From: JAMHWF01 sp048500255
Lineage (GTDB): Bacteria > Pseudomonadota > Gammaproteobacteria > Burkholderiales > Burkholderiaceae_C
Assembly (NCBI GenBank): GCA_048500255.1
Contig: JASNYH010000002.1
Span: 806,001-870,000 of the forward strand
DNA: 64,000 nucleotides
Direction of reading: 5' to 3'
The position numbers and the translations under genes are program-made. The notes beneath the pieces are model-generated. The model saw only the letters and a program-made list of their open reading frames with translations. It was not told the DNA's origin and ran no database searches. Shown piece after piece: positions 9,550 through 24,513 of the stretch; position 1 is the stretch's first letter, and every line of letters starts with the position of its first letter.

Positions 9550-10169
9550 TCCTGATCAACCTCCTGCCGCACCGCGAGGCGCGGCGGAATCGGCGCAAGG
9601 TCGCCTTCTTCGCCGGGCTCGGCGCGGCGGCCGTGGCCGGCCTCGTGATCGTCGGCGTCTGGTATCTGGTGCTGCAGCAGCTCACGTCGACGCAGCAGCA
9701 GCGCAACGAGTTTCTTTCGGCCGAGATTCGGCGCCTCGAGAGCCAGATCAAGGACATCGCCAACCTGCGCGCCGAGATCGAGTCGCTCAAGGCGCGTCAG
9801 AAGGCCGTCGAGGATCTGCAGACCAATCGCAACGTCCCCGTCCACCTGCTCAATGAGCTGGTCAAGCAGACGCCCGAAGGCGTCTACCTGACGACGATCC
9901 GTCAGTCGGCGCGTACCGTCAGCGTGTCGGGTGTGGCCCAGACCAACGAGCGAGTGTCCGAGTTCCTGCGCAACACGGCAAACCGCTCCGAATGGCTGGA
10001 GCGCCCCGAGCTGATCGAAATCAGCGCTGCCAACGTCCAGACGTCCAATCGCGAGCAGCGCCGGCTGTTCAACTTCTCGATGCGCCTGACGATCAAGCAG
10101 CCGGCCGACAAGCCGGCGTCCCCGAACGCCGCCGGCGCTGCGCCGGCCGCATCGGCCGCCAGATCCTGA
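9546..10169 (+). CDS. pilN: Type IV pilus assembly protein PilN
   Basis: Bitopic inner-membrane protein of the pilus alignment complex, 207 residues. It begins with the conserved PilM-binding tail INLLPHRE at residues 3-10, followed by basic residues, one membrane helix at about 22-42, a coiled-coil stretch and a periplasmic ferredoxin-like domain. GTG start overlaps the pilM stop (GTGA). The C terminus is alanine/proline-rich. Pairs with PilO. Confidence 0.94.
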   Translation: MILINLLPHREARRNRRKVAFFAGLGAAAVAGLVIVGVWYLVLQQLTSTQQQRNEFLSAEIRRLESQIKDIANLRAEIESLKARQKAVEDLQTNRNVPVHLLNELVKQTPEGVYLTTIRQSARTVSVSGVAQTNERVSEFLRNTANRSEWLERPELIEISAANVQTSNREQRRLFNFSMRLTIKQPADKPASPNAAGAAPAASAARS

Positions 10170-10185
10170 GCAGGGGCGCGACGAC

Positions 10186-10878
10186 ATGGTCACCAAGAGC
10201 AAGTCCCTCAACGTCGACATCAATTCCGTCTTCGAGCAGGCGGCATCGCAGTTCCGCGACCTCAACTGGAAGGAGCCGGGCCAGCTGCCCGTGTTGCCGA
10301 AGATTGCTGCCGCCCTGCTGCTGATGGTGGGCGTCGTGGTGCTCGGCTGGTTCGCCTTGCTGACGGGTGCGAACGACGAGCTCGAGGCCGAGCGCAACAA
10401 GGAGCCCGCGCTGAAGCAGGACTACCGCTCCAAGCTGGCGCAGGCGGTCAACCTGACGGAGCTGCGCAAGCAGAAGCTGCAGGTCGAGGAGTACGTGACG
10501 CAGCTCGAGAAGCAGTTACCCGGCAAGGCCGAGATGGACGCGCTGCTGTCGGACATCAACCAGGCCGGTCTCGGCCGCGGCTTGCAGTTCGAGCTGTTCC
10601 GCCCGGGGCAGGTCGCGGTCAGGGATTACTACGCCGAGTTGCCGATCTCGATCCGCGTCTCCGGGCGTTATCACGATATCGGCTCGTTCGCGTCCGATGT
10701 CGCGAATCTTTCGCGGATCGTCACGCTGCACGATCTGAGCATCGGGTCGCCCACGCCGACCGGGACGCTGACGATGGACGCGGTGGCGCGCACCTATCGC
10801 TATCTGGACCCGAACGAAGTCGCCGAGCAGCAGAAGCGCGCCGGTGGCGGCAAGGCCCGTAGCGGCGGAGCCCAGTGA
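10186..10878 (+). CDS. pilO: Type IV pilus assembly protein PilO
   Basis: Inner-membrane partner of PilN, 230 residues. An N-terminal cytoplasmic segment containing LNWKEPGQLP precedes a membrane helix at about residues 42-62. A coiled coil with KQDYRSKLAQAVNL follows, then the periplasmic domain with FELFRPG and the PilO-typical ELPISIRVSGRYHDIGSF. Located between pilN and pilP, whose start overlaps its stop. Confidence 0.94.
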   Translation: MVTKSKSLNVDINSVFEQAASQFRDLNWKEPGQLPVLPKIAAALLLMVGVVVLGWFALLTGANDELEAERNKEPALKQDYRSKLAQAVNLTELRKQKLQVEEYVTQLEKQLPGKAEMDALLSDINQAGLGRGLQFELFRPGQVAVRDYYAELPISIRVSGRYHDIGSFASDVANLSRIVTLHDLSIGSPTPTGTLTMDAVARTYRYLDPNEVAEQQKRAGGGKARSGGAQ

Positions 10879-11423
10879 TGAGGAACACCTATTCGCGCCG
10901 TGCCGGGTCGCTGCTCGCCACCTCGCTCGTGTTGACGCTGTCGGCCTGCGCTGGCGACGAGGACGAACTGCAGCAGTGGATGGAGCAGCAGCGCCGCGAG
11001 GTGCGCCCGAGCGTGCAGCCGCTGTCTCCGCCGAAGAAGTTCGACCCCCAGGCCTATGTCGCCGGCGACGCCGTCGAGCCGTTCAGCACGCAGAAGCTGT
11101 CGGTGGCGATCAAGCAGGAGGTGCGGCAGCCCAATTCGCTGCTCGCCGCGGAGCTCAATCGCCGCAAGGAGCCGCTCGAGGCGTATCCGCTCGACAGCAT
11201 GGCGATGGTGGGCAGCGTGGTCAAGCAGGGGCGCCCGATGGCGCTGCTGCGCGTCGACAACCTGCTGTACCAGGTGCAGACAGGCGACCATCTCGGCCAG
11301 AACTACGGAAAGATCGTCAAGATCGCCGAGACCGAACTCGTCCTGCGCGAAATCGTTCAGGATGCGGCCGGCGAATGGATCGAGCGCACGAGTACCCTCC
11401 AACTGCAGGAGCGGGGGCGATGA
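10878..11423 (+). CDS. pilP: Type IV pilus assembly lipoprotein PilP
   Basis: Inner-membrane lipoprotein linking PilNO to the secretin PilQ, 181 residues. A signal peptide ends in the lipobox LSAC. The extended linker (FDPQAYVAGDAVEPFS) leads to the beta-sandwich HR-type domain with MAMVGSVVKQGRPMALLRVDNLLYQV, then GDHLGQNYGKI. The ATG at 10878 shares a base with the pilO stop; a GTG one codon earlier is also possible. Confidence 0.94.
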   Translation: MRNTYSRRAGSLLATSLVLTLSACAGDEDELQQWMEQQRREVRPSVQPLSPPKKFDPQAYVAGDAVEPFSTQKLSVAIKQEVRQPNSLLAAELNRRKEPLEAYPLDSMAMVGSVVKQGRPMALLRVDNLLYQVQTGDHLGQNYGKIVKIAETELVLREIVQDAAGEWIERTSTLQLQERGR

Positions 11424-13531
11424 AGAACATCCGGGAGAGCAAGATCATGAATCAGTGGAGGGCGCGCGGCGTCGCGGTGGCCTTGTTCTTCGGCGCTGCG
11501 CTGAATGCCTGGGCCCAGAACTCGATCCAGTCGATCAACAGTGCGCAGCAGGCCGGCTCGGAGATCGTGCGCGTCGAGTTGAGCGAGCCGCTGCCCGCCG
11601 TGCCGACCGGCTTCGCGGTGCAGACGCCGCCGCGCATCGCGCTCGACCTGCCGGGCGTGACGAACGCGCTCGGCCGCTCGACCATCGAGGTCAATCAGGG
11701 CAACGTTCGCTCCGTCAGCGTCGCGCAGGCGGGTGATCGCACGCGCCTAGTGCTCAATCTCAAGCAGCCGGCGAACTATCGCGCCGAGATCCAGGGCAAG
11801 CTGCTGCTGATCGTGATGGAAGGCACGGGCCCGGCCGTCGCTGCGGCGGCCCCGGCGGCCGCCGAAACGACGCACTTCGCCGAAAGCCTGAACCGCGACC
11901 AGCTGCCGCTGCGCGACATCGATTTCCGGCGCGGACAAGACGGTGCCGGTCGCGTGATCGTCAACCTGGCGAACAACCAGGTCGGTGTCGATATCCGGCA
12001 GCAGGGCCAGAGCCTCGTCGTCGAATTCCTGCGCTCGTCATTGCCCGACAGCCTGCGGCGCCGACTCGACGTGACGGACTTCGGCACGCCGGTGCAGACA
12101 GTGTCGACGTTCCAGAGCGGCGATCGCGTGCGCATGGTCGTCGAGCCGCGCGGCGCATGGGAGCACAGCGCCTATCAGAGCGACAACCAGTTCGTGCTCG
12201 AGGTGCGGCCGCAGAAGATCGATCCGAACAAGCTGACGCAGGGCCCGGGATACTCGGGCGAGAAGCTGTCGCTGAACTTCCAGAACATCGAGGTTCGTGC
12301 GCTGCTGCAAGTCATCGCCGACTTCACCAACTTCAACGTGGTGACCAGCGACACGGTCACCGGCAGCGTTACGCTTCGCCTCAAGGACGTGCCCTGGGAC
12401 CAGGCGCTCGACATCATCCTGCAGGCCAAGGGCCTGGGGCTGCGCAAGTCGGGTAACGTGATCTGGATCGCTCCCAAGGACGAACTCGCCGCGAAGGAGA
12501 AGGTCGATCTGGAAGCCAAGGCGCAGATCGCCGCCCTCGAGCCGGTGCGTACGCAATCTTTCCAGCTCAACTACACCAAGGCCGAGGAAGTGGCCAAGGG
12601 GCTCACGGGACAGGCTACGGGCCAGGGCGGCGGCGGCACGGCGGCGTCGCGCATCCTCTCGTCGCGCGGCAGCGTGATCTACGAGACGCGCACCAACCAG
12701 CTGTTCGTGACCGACATCCCGTCCAAGCTGGAGGAGATCCAGGCGATGATCGCCAAGATCGACATTCCGGTGCGCCAGGTCCTGATCGAAGCGCGTATCG
12801 TCGAGGCCGACGACACCTTCGGCCGCTCGCTCGGCGTCAAGCTCGGTGCGGGCTATCGGGGCGGCAACAGCCCGCAGATCGCGCTGGGCGGCAATCTGTC
12901 GCCCGTGTCCGCGGCCGGGGGTATCGGCACGAACCACTTCGTCAACCTTCCTGCGACCGGGCAGAACAACTACGACGCCGGATCGTTCGCCGTGTCGCTG
13001 TTCAATTCGAGCAGCACCCGCTTCCTCAACCTCGAAATCTCGGCCCTCGAGGCCGATGGCAAGGGCAAGATCGTGTCGAGCCCCCGCGTCATCACGGCCG
13101 ACCAGGTCAAGGCGCTGATCGAGCAGGGCGAGGAACTGCCGTACCAGACGGCCACGTCGAGCGGCGCGACCGCGCTGCAGTTCCGCAAGGCGAACCTCAA
13201 GCTCGAAGTCACGCCGCAGATCACCCCCGAAGGCAACGTGATCCTCGATGTCGACGTCAACAAGGACAGCGTCGGCCGCGTCACGGCCGCCGGCTTCGCG
13301 ATCGACACCAAGCATGTCAAGACGCAGGTGCTGGTCGAGAACGGCGGCACCGTCGTCATCGGCGGCATCTTCGAGCAGGCCGAGCGCAACGACGTGACGA
13401 AGATCCCGCTGCTCGGCGACGTGCCTGTCGTCGGCAATCTGTTCCGCACGACGACGCGCTCGGCCAGCAAGACGGAACTGCTCGTCTTCATCACGCCGAA
13501 GGTGATCACCGACCGCACGGCGGCTCGTTAA
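11420..13531 (+). CDS. pilQ: Type IV pilus secretin PilQ
   Basis: Outer-membrane secretin through which the pilus exits, 703 residues. A signal peptide ends near ALNAWAQ. Two AMIN domains that bind peptidoglycan occupy roughly residues 45-130 and 155-245. A secretin/TonB short N domain (NFQNIEVRALLQVIADF) and an N1-type domain follow, then the C-terminal secretin barrel with VSSPRVITADQVKALIEQG, IPLLGDVPVVGNLFR and LLVFITPK. The ATG overlaps the pilP stop; a second ATG ten codons in would also leave a full signal peptide. Last gene of the pilus operon. Confidence 0.95.
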   Translation: MKNIRESKIMNQWRARGVAVALFFGAALNAWAQNSIQSINSAQQAGSEIVRVELSEPLPAVPTGFAVQTPPRIALDLPGVTNALGRSTIEVNQGNVRSVSVAQAGDRTRLVLNLKQPANYRAEIQGKLLLIVMEGTGPAVAAAAPAAAETTHFAESLNRDQLPLRDIDFRRGQDGAGRVIVNLANNQVGVDIRQQGQSLVVEFLRSSLPDSLRRRLDVTDFGTPVQTVSTFQSGDRVRMVVEPRGAWEHSAYQSDNQFVLEVRPQKIDPNKLTQGPGYSGEKLSLNFQNIEVRALLQVIADFTNFNVVTSDTVTGSVTLRLKDVPWDQALDIILQAKGLGLRKSGNVIWIAPKDELAAKEKVDLEAKAQIAALEPVRTQSFQLNYTKAEEVAKGLTGQATGQGGGGTAASRILSSRGSVIYETRTNQLFVTDIPSKLEEIQAMIAKIDIPVRQVLIEARIVEADDTFGRSLGVKLGAGYRGGNSPQIALGGNLSPVSAAGGIGTNHFVNLPATGQNNYDAGSFAVSLFNSSSTRFLNLEISALEADGKGKIVSSPRVITADQVKALIEQGEELPYQTATSSGATALQFRKANLKLEVTPQITPEGNVILDVDVNKDSVGRVTAAGFAIDTKHVKTQVLVENGGTVVIGGIFEQAERNDVTKIPLLGDVPVVGNLFRTTTRSASKTELLVFITPKVITDRTAAR

Positions 13532-13563
13532 GGCTGCGGTTGCAGCGGCGGACCGAGGGCCCC

Positions 13564-14187
13564 GTGCCGTCGTCCGCCGTCGTCGCTTTGGCGCCGGCCG
13601 CCGAGTTCGTCCAGGAATATGCCGTCGTGATCAGCCTGATCGGGATGCCGGGTGGCGGCAAGTCGACCGTCGGCCGCCAGCTCGCGCGCCGGCTCGATCG
13701 GCGCTTCGTCGACTCCGACGCCGAGATCGAGAAGCGCATCGGCATGCCGATACGCGCCTGGTTCGAGGCCGAGGGCGAGGAGCGGTTTCGCGACGTCGAG
13801 CAGGCCGTCGTCGCCGAACTCGTCGAGCAGCACGGCATCGTGCTCGCCACGGGTGGCGGCGTGGTGCTGCGGCCGGCCAACCGCGAGGCGTTGCGCCGCG
13901 CGTCGACGGTGGTGTATCTGCGCTCGACGCCCGAGGAGCTGTTCCGGCGGCTGCGGCACGACACGCATCGGCCGCTGCTGCAGGTCAAGGATCCGCTGCG
14001 CAAGCTGCGTGAACTGCACCGCGCACGCGACCCGCTGTACCGCGAGACGGCGCATTTCGTCATCGAGACGGGGCGCCCTTCGGTGCAGACGCTGGTCAAC
14101 ATGATCCTGATGCAGCTCGAACTGGCCGGCCTCGTCGACATCGATGCAGCGCCGTCGCCAGTGGTGGGTAGAGCGTCCCGGCCCTGA
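13564..14187 (+). CDS. aroK: Shikimate kinase
   Basis: Phosphorylates shikimate to shikimate 3-phosphate in the chorismate pathway. The P-loop GMPGGGKST, the shikimate-binding DSDAEIEKR, the GGGVV segment and the lid arginines (RPLL) are all visible. The start is uncertain: GTG at 13564 has a GAGGG-type site just upstream, TTG at 13540 is upstream, and GTG at 13627 would start directly before the ISLIGMPGGG strand. Follows pilQ and precedes aroB, a widely conserved order in proteobacteria. The C-terminal tail beyond the core fold is a little longer than usual. Confidence 0.9.
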   Translation: MPSSAVVALAPAAEFVQEYAVVISLIGMPGGGKSTVGRQLARRLDRRFVDSDAEIEKRIGMPIRAWFEAEGEERFRDVEQAVVAELVEQHGIVLATGGGVVLRPANREALRRASTVVYLRSTPEELFRRLRHDTHRPLLQVKDPLRKLRELHRARDPLYRETAHFVIETGRPSVQTLVNMILMQLELAGLVDIDAAPSPVVGRASRP

Positions 14188-14213
14188 TCTCCTCACCGCG
14201 GAAGGGCGCCACG

Positions 14214-14219
14214 TACACT
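14214..14219 (+). promoter_or_regulatory. Possible -10 element close to the aroB start
   Basis: TACACT ends seven bases before the aroB ATG. If used, transcription would start at or next to the start codon, giving a leaderless or near-leaderless message. No convincing -35 hexamer was identified. Confidence 0.25.
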
Positions 14220-14226
14220 TGGCGCC

Positions 14227-15327
14227 ATGCAAACGCCGCCTCTCGACACGCACCGCATCGCCATCGCGCTGGGCGAGCGCGGCTACGACATCGTGATCGG
14301 CCGCGGGCTGCTGGACGATCCGCGCTCGTTCGCCGGCGTGCCGGCCTCGCCGGCCGCCGCCATCGTCACCAACTCGACCGTGGCGCCACTCTATGTGCAG
14401 CGTCTGATGCGGGCGCTGGCGCCGCTGCATCGCGAGCTGCAGGTCATCGAACTCGACGATGGCGAGGCCTACAAGGACTGGCGTTCGCTCGACCGCATCT
14501 ACGACGCGTTGCTCGCCGCGCGAGCCGACCGCAGCACCGTGCTCTACGCTCTGGGCGGCGGCGTCGTCGGCGACATGACGGGATTCGCCGCCGCGACCTA
14601 CATGCGCGGCGTGCCGTTCGTGCAGGTGCCGACGACGCTGCTGGCGCAGGTCGATTCGTCGGTCGGCGGCAAGACGGCGATCAACCATCCACGCGGCAAG
14701 AACATGATCGGCGCGTTCTACCAGCCGGTGCGCGTCGTCGCCGATCTCGACACCCTCGACACGCTGCCGCCGCGCGAAGTCGCAGCCGGCCTGGCCGAGG
14801 TGATCAAGTACGGCCCGATCGCCGACACGGCGTTCCTCGACTGGATCGAACGAGACATCGATGCGCTCGTCGCGCGCGACAAGACGGCGCTCGCACGCGC
14901 CGTCGCCCGCTCGTGCGAGATCAAGGCGGACGTCGTCGCGCAGGACGAGCGCGAGGGCGGCCTGCGCGCCATCCTGAACTTCGGCCACACCTTCGGCCAT
15001 GCCATCGAGGCGGCGCTGGGCTACGGCGCCTGGCTGCACGGCGAGGCCGTCGGATGCGGCATGGTGATGGCGGCCGCCCTGTCGGTGCGGCTGGGCCTGG
15101 CCGCGCCGTCCGACGCCCAGCGGCTCGCACACCTCATCGGTCGCGCCGGCCTGCCGACGCGCGCTCCGGCGCTCGATCCGGCGGCGCTGATCGACCTGAT
15201 GCGCATCGACAAGAAGTCGCAGGCCGGCGAGATCCGCTTCGTCGTCGTCGACGGCCGCGGCCATGCGTCGGTGCGCGCAGCGCCCGACGCCGTGGTGCGC
15301 GACGTGATCGCCGCGCATTGCGGATGA
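14227..15327 (+). CDS. aroB: 3-dehydroquinate synthase
   Basis: NAD- and metal-dependent enzyme converting DAHP to 3-dehydroquinate, the second step of the shikimate pathway. The 366 residues match the family. NAD-binding GGGVVGDMTGFAA, substrate loop PTTLLAQVDSSVGGKT(A)IN, and metal ligands in the KYGPI region, in GHTFGHAIE and in the LHGEAV segment are present. Sits between aroK and dgt, the common order. Confidence 0.95.
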   Translation: MQTPPLDTHRIAIALGERGYDIVIGRGLLDDPRSFAGVPASPAAAIVTNSTVAPLYVQRLMRALAPLHRELQVIELDDGEAYKDWRSLDRIYDALLAARADRSTVLYALGGGVVGDMTGFAAATYMRGVPFVQVPTTLLAQVDSSVGGKTAINHPRGKNMIGAFYQPVRVVADLDTLDTLPPREVAAGLAEVIKYGPIADTAFLDWIERDIDALVARDKTALARAVARSCEIKADVVAQDEREGGLRAILNFGHTFGHAIEAALGYGAWLHGEAVGCGMVMAAALSVRLGLAAPSDAQRLAHLIGRAGLPTRAPALDPAALIDLMRIDKKSQAGEIRFVVVDGRGHASVRAAPDAVVRDVIAAHCG

Positions 15328-15343
15328 CGGGCGCGACGGCGCG

Positions 15344-16474
15344 ATGCTGCTGGCCTGTGCGTGCCGCCCCGAGCAGTCGCGCGGGCGGCTGCACGCCGAG
15401 CCGCCGGCACCGCCCGACACCGCGTTCCAGAGCGACCGCGACCGCATCGTGCACTGCACGGCGTTTCGCCGGCTGGTCTACAAGACGCAGGTCTTCCTCA
15501 ATCACGAGGGCGACCTGTTCCGCACGCGGCTGACGCACTCGCTCGAAGTCGGCGAACTAGGGCGGCTGATCGCCCGACGGCTCGGGCTCAATGAAGACCT
15601 GATCGAGGCCATCGCGTTGGCGCACGACCTCGGCCACACGCCGTTCGGCCACGCCGGGCAGGATGCGCTGCACCGCTGCATGCGCGAGGCCGATCCGGCG
15701 GGCGGCGGCTTCGAGCACAACCTGCAGAGCCTGCGCGTCGTCGACCGCCTCGAGGAGCGCTATCCGGCCTTCGACGGCCTGAACCTGAGCTTCGAGACGC
15801 GCGAAGGCATCCTCAAGCGCTGCTCGCGCGTGCACGCCCAACGCCTCGTCGAGCGCGAGCCCGGCGGCGTCGCCCAGCGCTTCCTCGACGACACGCGGCC
15901 CAGCCTCGAGGCGCAGCTGTGCAATCTCGTCGACGAGATGGCGTACAACCTGCACGACATCGACGATGGCGTGCGCTCGGGCCTGCTGGCGCTCGAGCAG
16001 CTCGACGAGATCGCGCTCTATGCGCACTGCCGGCACGCCGCCCTGGCGGCGTATCCGCAGCTCGCCGGCCGGCGGCTTCTGTTCGAGACGCTGCGGCGCA
16101 TGCTGAGTCTGCAGGTCGACGACGTCGTCGCCGCGTCGCGCGCCGCGCTCGACGCCGCGATGCCCGACAGCGTCGACGCGGTGCGTCGCCTGCCGGTGTC
16201 GATCCGCTTCGGCGATGCGATGCAGCGCCACGTTGGCGCCCTGAAGCTGCTGCTGCGCGATCGCCTCTATCGCCATCCGCAGGTCGTCGCTACCACGGAC
16301 CGTGCACGTCACATCGTCGCCGTGCTGTTCGATGCCTATCGCAGCGATCCGGGCGAGATCCCGGGGCGCGCCGCGCAGCGGCCGCGCGACGTCGCCGACT
16401 ACATCGCCGGCATGACGGACCGCTACGCGTCGCGCGAGTACGAGCGGCTCACCGGCGACGCCGCCTTCGACTGA
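15344..16474 (+). CDS. dgt: Deoxyguanosinetriphosphate triphosphohydrolase-like protein
   Basis: HD-domain dNTP triphosphohydrolase of the Dgt/SAMHD1 superfamily, 376 residues, the shorter bacterial type. The N terminus has the family pattern (SRGR, DRDRIVHCTAFRRLVYKTQVF). Metal and catalytic residues lie in FRTRLTHSLEV, in HDLGHTPFGHAG (the HD pair) and in FEHN. Follows aroB as in many Burkholderiales and may help balance the dNTP pool. Confidence 0.92.
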   Translation: MLLACACRPEQSRGRLHAEPPAPPDTAFQSDRDRIVHCTAFRRLVYKTQVFLNHEGDLFRTRLTHSLEVGELGRLIARRLGLNEDLIEAIALAHDLGHTPFGHAGQDALHRCMREADPAGGGFEHNLQSLRVVDRLEERYPAFDGLNLSFETREGILKRCSRVHAQRLVEREPGGVAQRFLDDTRPSLEAQLCNLVDEMAYNLHDIDDGVRSGLLALEQLDEIALYAHCRHAALAAYPQLAGRRLLFETLRRMLSLQVDDVVAASRAALDAAMPDSVDAVRRLPVSIRFGDAMQRHVGALKLLLRDRLYRHPQVVATTDRARHIVAVLFDAYRSDPGEIPGRAAQRPRDVADYIAGMTDRYASREYERLTGDAAFD

Positions 16475-16494
16475 AGACACGAGAAAGGTCCGTC

Positions 16495-17181
16495 GTGGCG
16501 CGGCTGCCCCGCCTGTCGATCGCCGGTCTGCCGCACCACGTGATCCAGCGCGGGGTGAGCGGGCGGCCGATCTTCGTCGACGACGACGATCGCCGCGCCT
16601 ACCTCGCCGCGCTGCGCACGGCCGCCGCCGACTGCGGCGTGGCGGTGCACGCCTATGCGCTGCTGCCCGACGAGGTGCACGTGCTCGCCACGCCCGCCGA
16701 GCCCATGGCGCTCAGTCGCATGATGCAAAAGATCGGCCGCCGGCACGTCGCCGCGTTCAACCGCCGTCACGGCGGTCGCGGCACGCTGTGGGAAGGGCGC
16801 TTTCGCGCTGGTGTGCTCGAGCCGCGCCGCTACCTGTTGCCGGCCATGCAGCTGATCGAGACGCTGCCGGTGCGTCGCGGCCTCGCGGCCGGCGCTGCCG
16901 ACTATGTTTGGTCGAGCGCATCACACCACCTCGGCCAGCGCCACGATGCCGTCATCGCCGAGCATGCGGCCTATTGGGGGCTGGGCAACACGCCGTTCGA
17001 GCGTGAGTTGGCCTATCGTCGCTTGATGGAGCATGCACTTACTGTGGCGGCAGAACGGCAAATAATCGATGCAGCCGAAAAGGGCTGGGCATTGGGGCTG
17101 GCGGATGGCACCCCTGCGCCGCGGCGTCTGCAGCCCTTGCCGCGCGGCCGCCCTCGGCTTCAAAAAGCTGTCCCCAAATAA
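16495..17181 (+). CDS. REP-associated tyrosine transposase-like protein with degenerate catalytic motifs
   Basis: A 228-residue protein of the IS200-like Y1/RAYT fold. It opens with RLPRLSIAGLPHHVIQRG, and continues with FVDDDDRRAYL, the region before the active site (VHAYALLPDEVHVLATP) and GTLWEGRF. GTG start with GAGAAAGG upstream. In active relatives the HUH motif reads His-hydrophobic-His in a context like NHVHLL; here the first histidine is Glu60, leaving Glu-Val-His62. The tyrosine expected in the helix written YIxxNPV is Leu120 (LIETLPV). On sight both catalytic elements are missing, so the protein is probably inactive as a transposase. It has a normal start and ribosome site and an intact frame. 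A low-GC inverted repeat overlaps its stop codon. Confidence 0.8.
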   Translation: MARLPRLSIAGLPHHVIQRGVSGRPIFVDDDDRRAYLAALRTAAADCGVAVHAYALLPDEVHVLATPAEPMALSRMMQKIGRRHVAAFNRRHGGRGTLWEGRFRAGVLEPRRYLLPAMQLIETLPVRRGLAAGAADYVWSSASHHLGQRHDAVIAEHAAYWGLGNTPFERELAYRRLMEHALTVAAERQIIDAAEKGWALGLADGTPAPRRLQPLPRGRPRLQKAVPK

Positions 17182-17219
17182 TGGAGCACATAGTTAGCGT
17201 TCGAATAAATTAGGGTCAG
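17168..17219. repeat. Imperfect inverted repeat at the 3' end of the transposase-like gene
   Basis: Arms 17168-17182 (CTGTCCCCAAATAAT) and 17205-17219 (ATAAATTAGGGTCAG) pair at 11 of 15 positions. The left arm covers the stop codon and the spacer is AT-rich, unlike the surroundings. CTGTCCCC/GGGTCAG sequences of this kind are often seen next to RAYT genes, so this may be a REP-type relic. It also lies just upstream of gltB. Confidence 0.45.
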
Positions 17220-17290
17220 ACTCCGTAAAAAACGATTGAGACATCTGCTGCGCTGCAGTAATCTGCACGCCGGTCTCTCGGAGTATCGCC

Positions 17291-22051
<4,761 letters not shown>

Positions 22052-22087
22052 CGCCGCGACGAGCGGTCAACGACAGGTAGAAACAAG

Positions 22088-23554
<1,467 letters not shown>

Positions 23555-23592
23555 GCGGCGCGCGGATACAGGCCGACACATTCGCGGCGGGG

Positions 23593-23610
23593 CGGCGGCG
23601 TGGGCCGCCG
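23593..23610 (+). terminator. GC-rich hairpin after gltD
   Basis: CGGCGGC and GCCGCCG form a perfect 7-bp stem with a four-base loop about 40 bases after the gltD stop. There is no run of T after it, so it is only a possible terminator or RNA-stabilising stem separating gltBD from mla. Confidence 0.3.
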
Positions 23611-23703
23611 TCGCACCTCGCGTGCGAGAATGCCGCGCGTCGCGGCCCGTGTCGCGGCGCAGGTCCAACTTGCGCACCGGCCCCGCCGCCGGCCCCCCAC
23701 TGC

Positions 23704-24513
23704 TTGAAACCCGACAGCCTGATCGAGATCGACCACGTCGTGTTCGGCTACGACCGCAGCCGCACGATCCTCAACGACGTGAGCCTCGCCTTCGCCCGCG
23801 GCAAGGTGACGGCGATCCTCGGCGGATCGGGCTGCGGCAAGACGACGCTGCTGCGCCTGATCGGCGGCGTGCATGCGCCCAACAGCGGGCGTGTCGTGTT
23901 CGACGGCGAAGTCGTCGACACGACCGATCAGCAGGCGCTGTTCCGGCTGCGCCGGCGGCTTGGCATGCTGTTCCAGTTCGGCGCGCTGTTCACCGACCTC
24001 ACCGTGTTCGAGAACGTCGCCTTTCCGCTGCGCGAGCACACCGACCTGCCCGAGGCGCTGATCCGCGACATCGTGCTGATGAAGCTCAACGCCGTCGGCC
24101 TGCGCGGCGCGGCGCCGCTGCGCATCTCGGAGGTTTCGGGAGGCATGGCGCGGCGCATCGCGCTGGCACGCGCCATTGCGCTCGACCCCGAACTGATCAT
24201 GTACGACGAGCCGTTCGCCGGGCTCGACCCGATCTCGATGGGCGTGGCGGCCAACCTGATCCGCAAGCTCAACGACAGCACCAACGCCACGTCGCTGATC
24301 GTGTCGCACGACGTGCAGGAGTGCTTCCTGATCTGCGACTACGCCTACCTGCTGTCGTCGCAGGGCCGTGTCGTCGCGCACGGGCCGCCCGACGTGCTGC
24401 AGGCCTCGGAGCACCCTGAAGTGCGCCAGTTCATCCGCGGCGAGCCCGACGGACCGGTGCGCTTCCACTATCCGGCCGCGCCGCTGGCCGAGGACCTGGG
24501 AATCGGCGCATGA
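23704..24513 (+). CDS. mlaF: Phospholipid ABC transporter ATP-binding protein MlaF
   Basis: ATPase of the MlaFEDB inner-membrane complex that moves phospholipids between the inner and outer membrane. Walker A is GGSGCGKTT, the family QFGALF segment follows, the signature is VSGGMARR, and Walker B leads into DEPFAGLDPI. The start is taken as TTG at 23704, since homologues begin close to DSLIEI; the frame is open far upstream and no good ribosome site is visible, so the start is uncertain. 269 residues. First gene of mlaFEDACB, overlapping mlaE. Confidence 0.93.
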   Translation: MKPDSLIEIDHVVFGYDRSRTILNDVSLAFARGKVTAILGGSGCGKTTLLRLIGGVHAPNSGRVVFDGEVVDTTDQQALFRLRRRLGMLFQFGALFTDLTVFENVAFPLREHTDLPEALIRDIVLMKLNAVGLRGAAPLRISEVSGGMARRIALARAIALDPELIMYDEPFAGLDPISMGVAANLIRKLNDSTNATSLIVSHDVQECFLICDYAYLLSSQGRVVAHGPPDVLQASEHPEVRQFIRGEPDGPVRFHYPAAPLAEDLGIGA

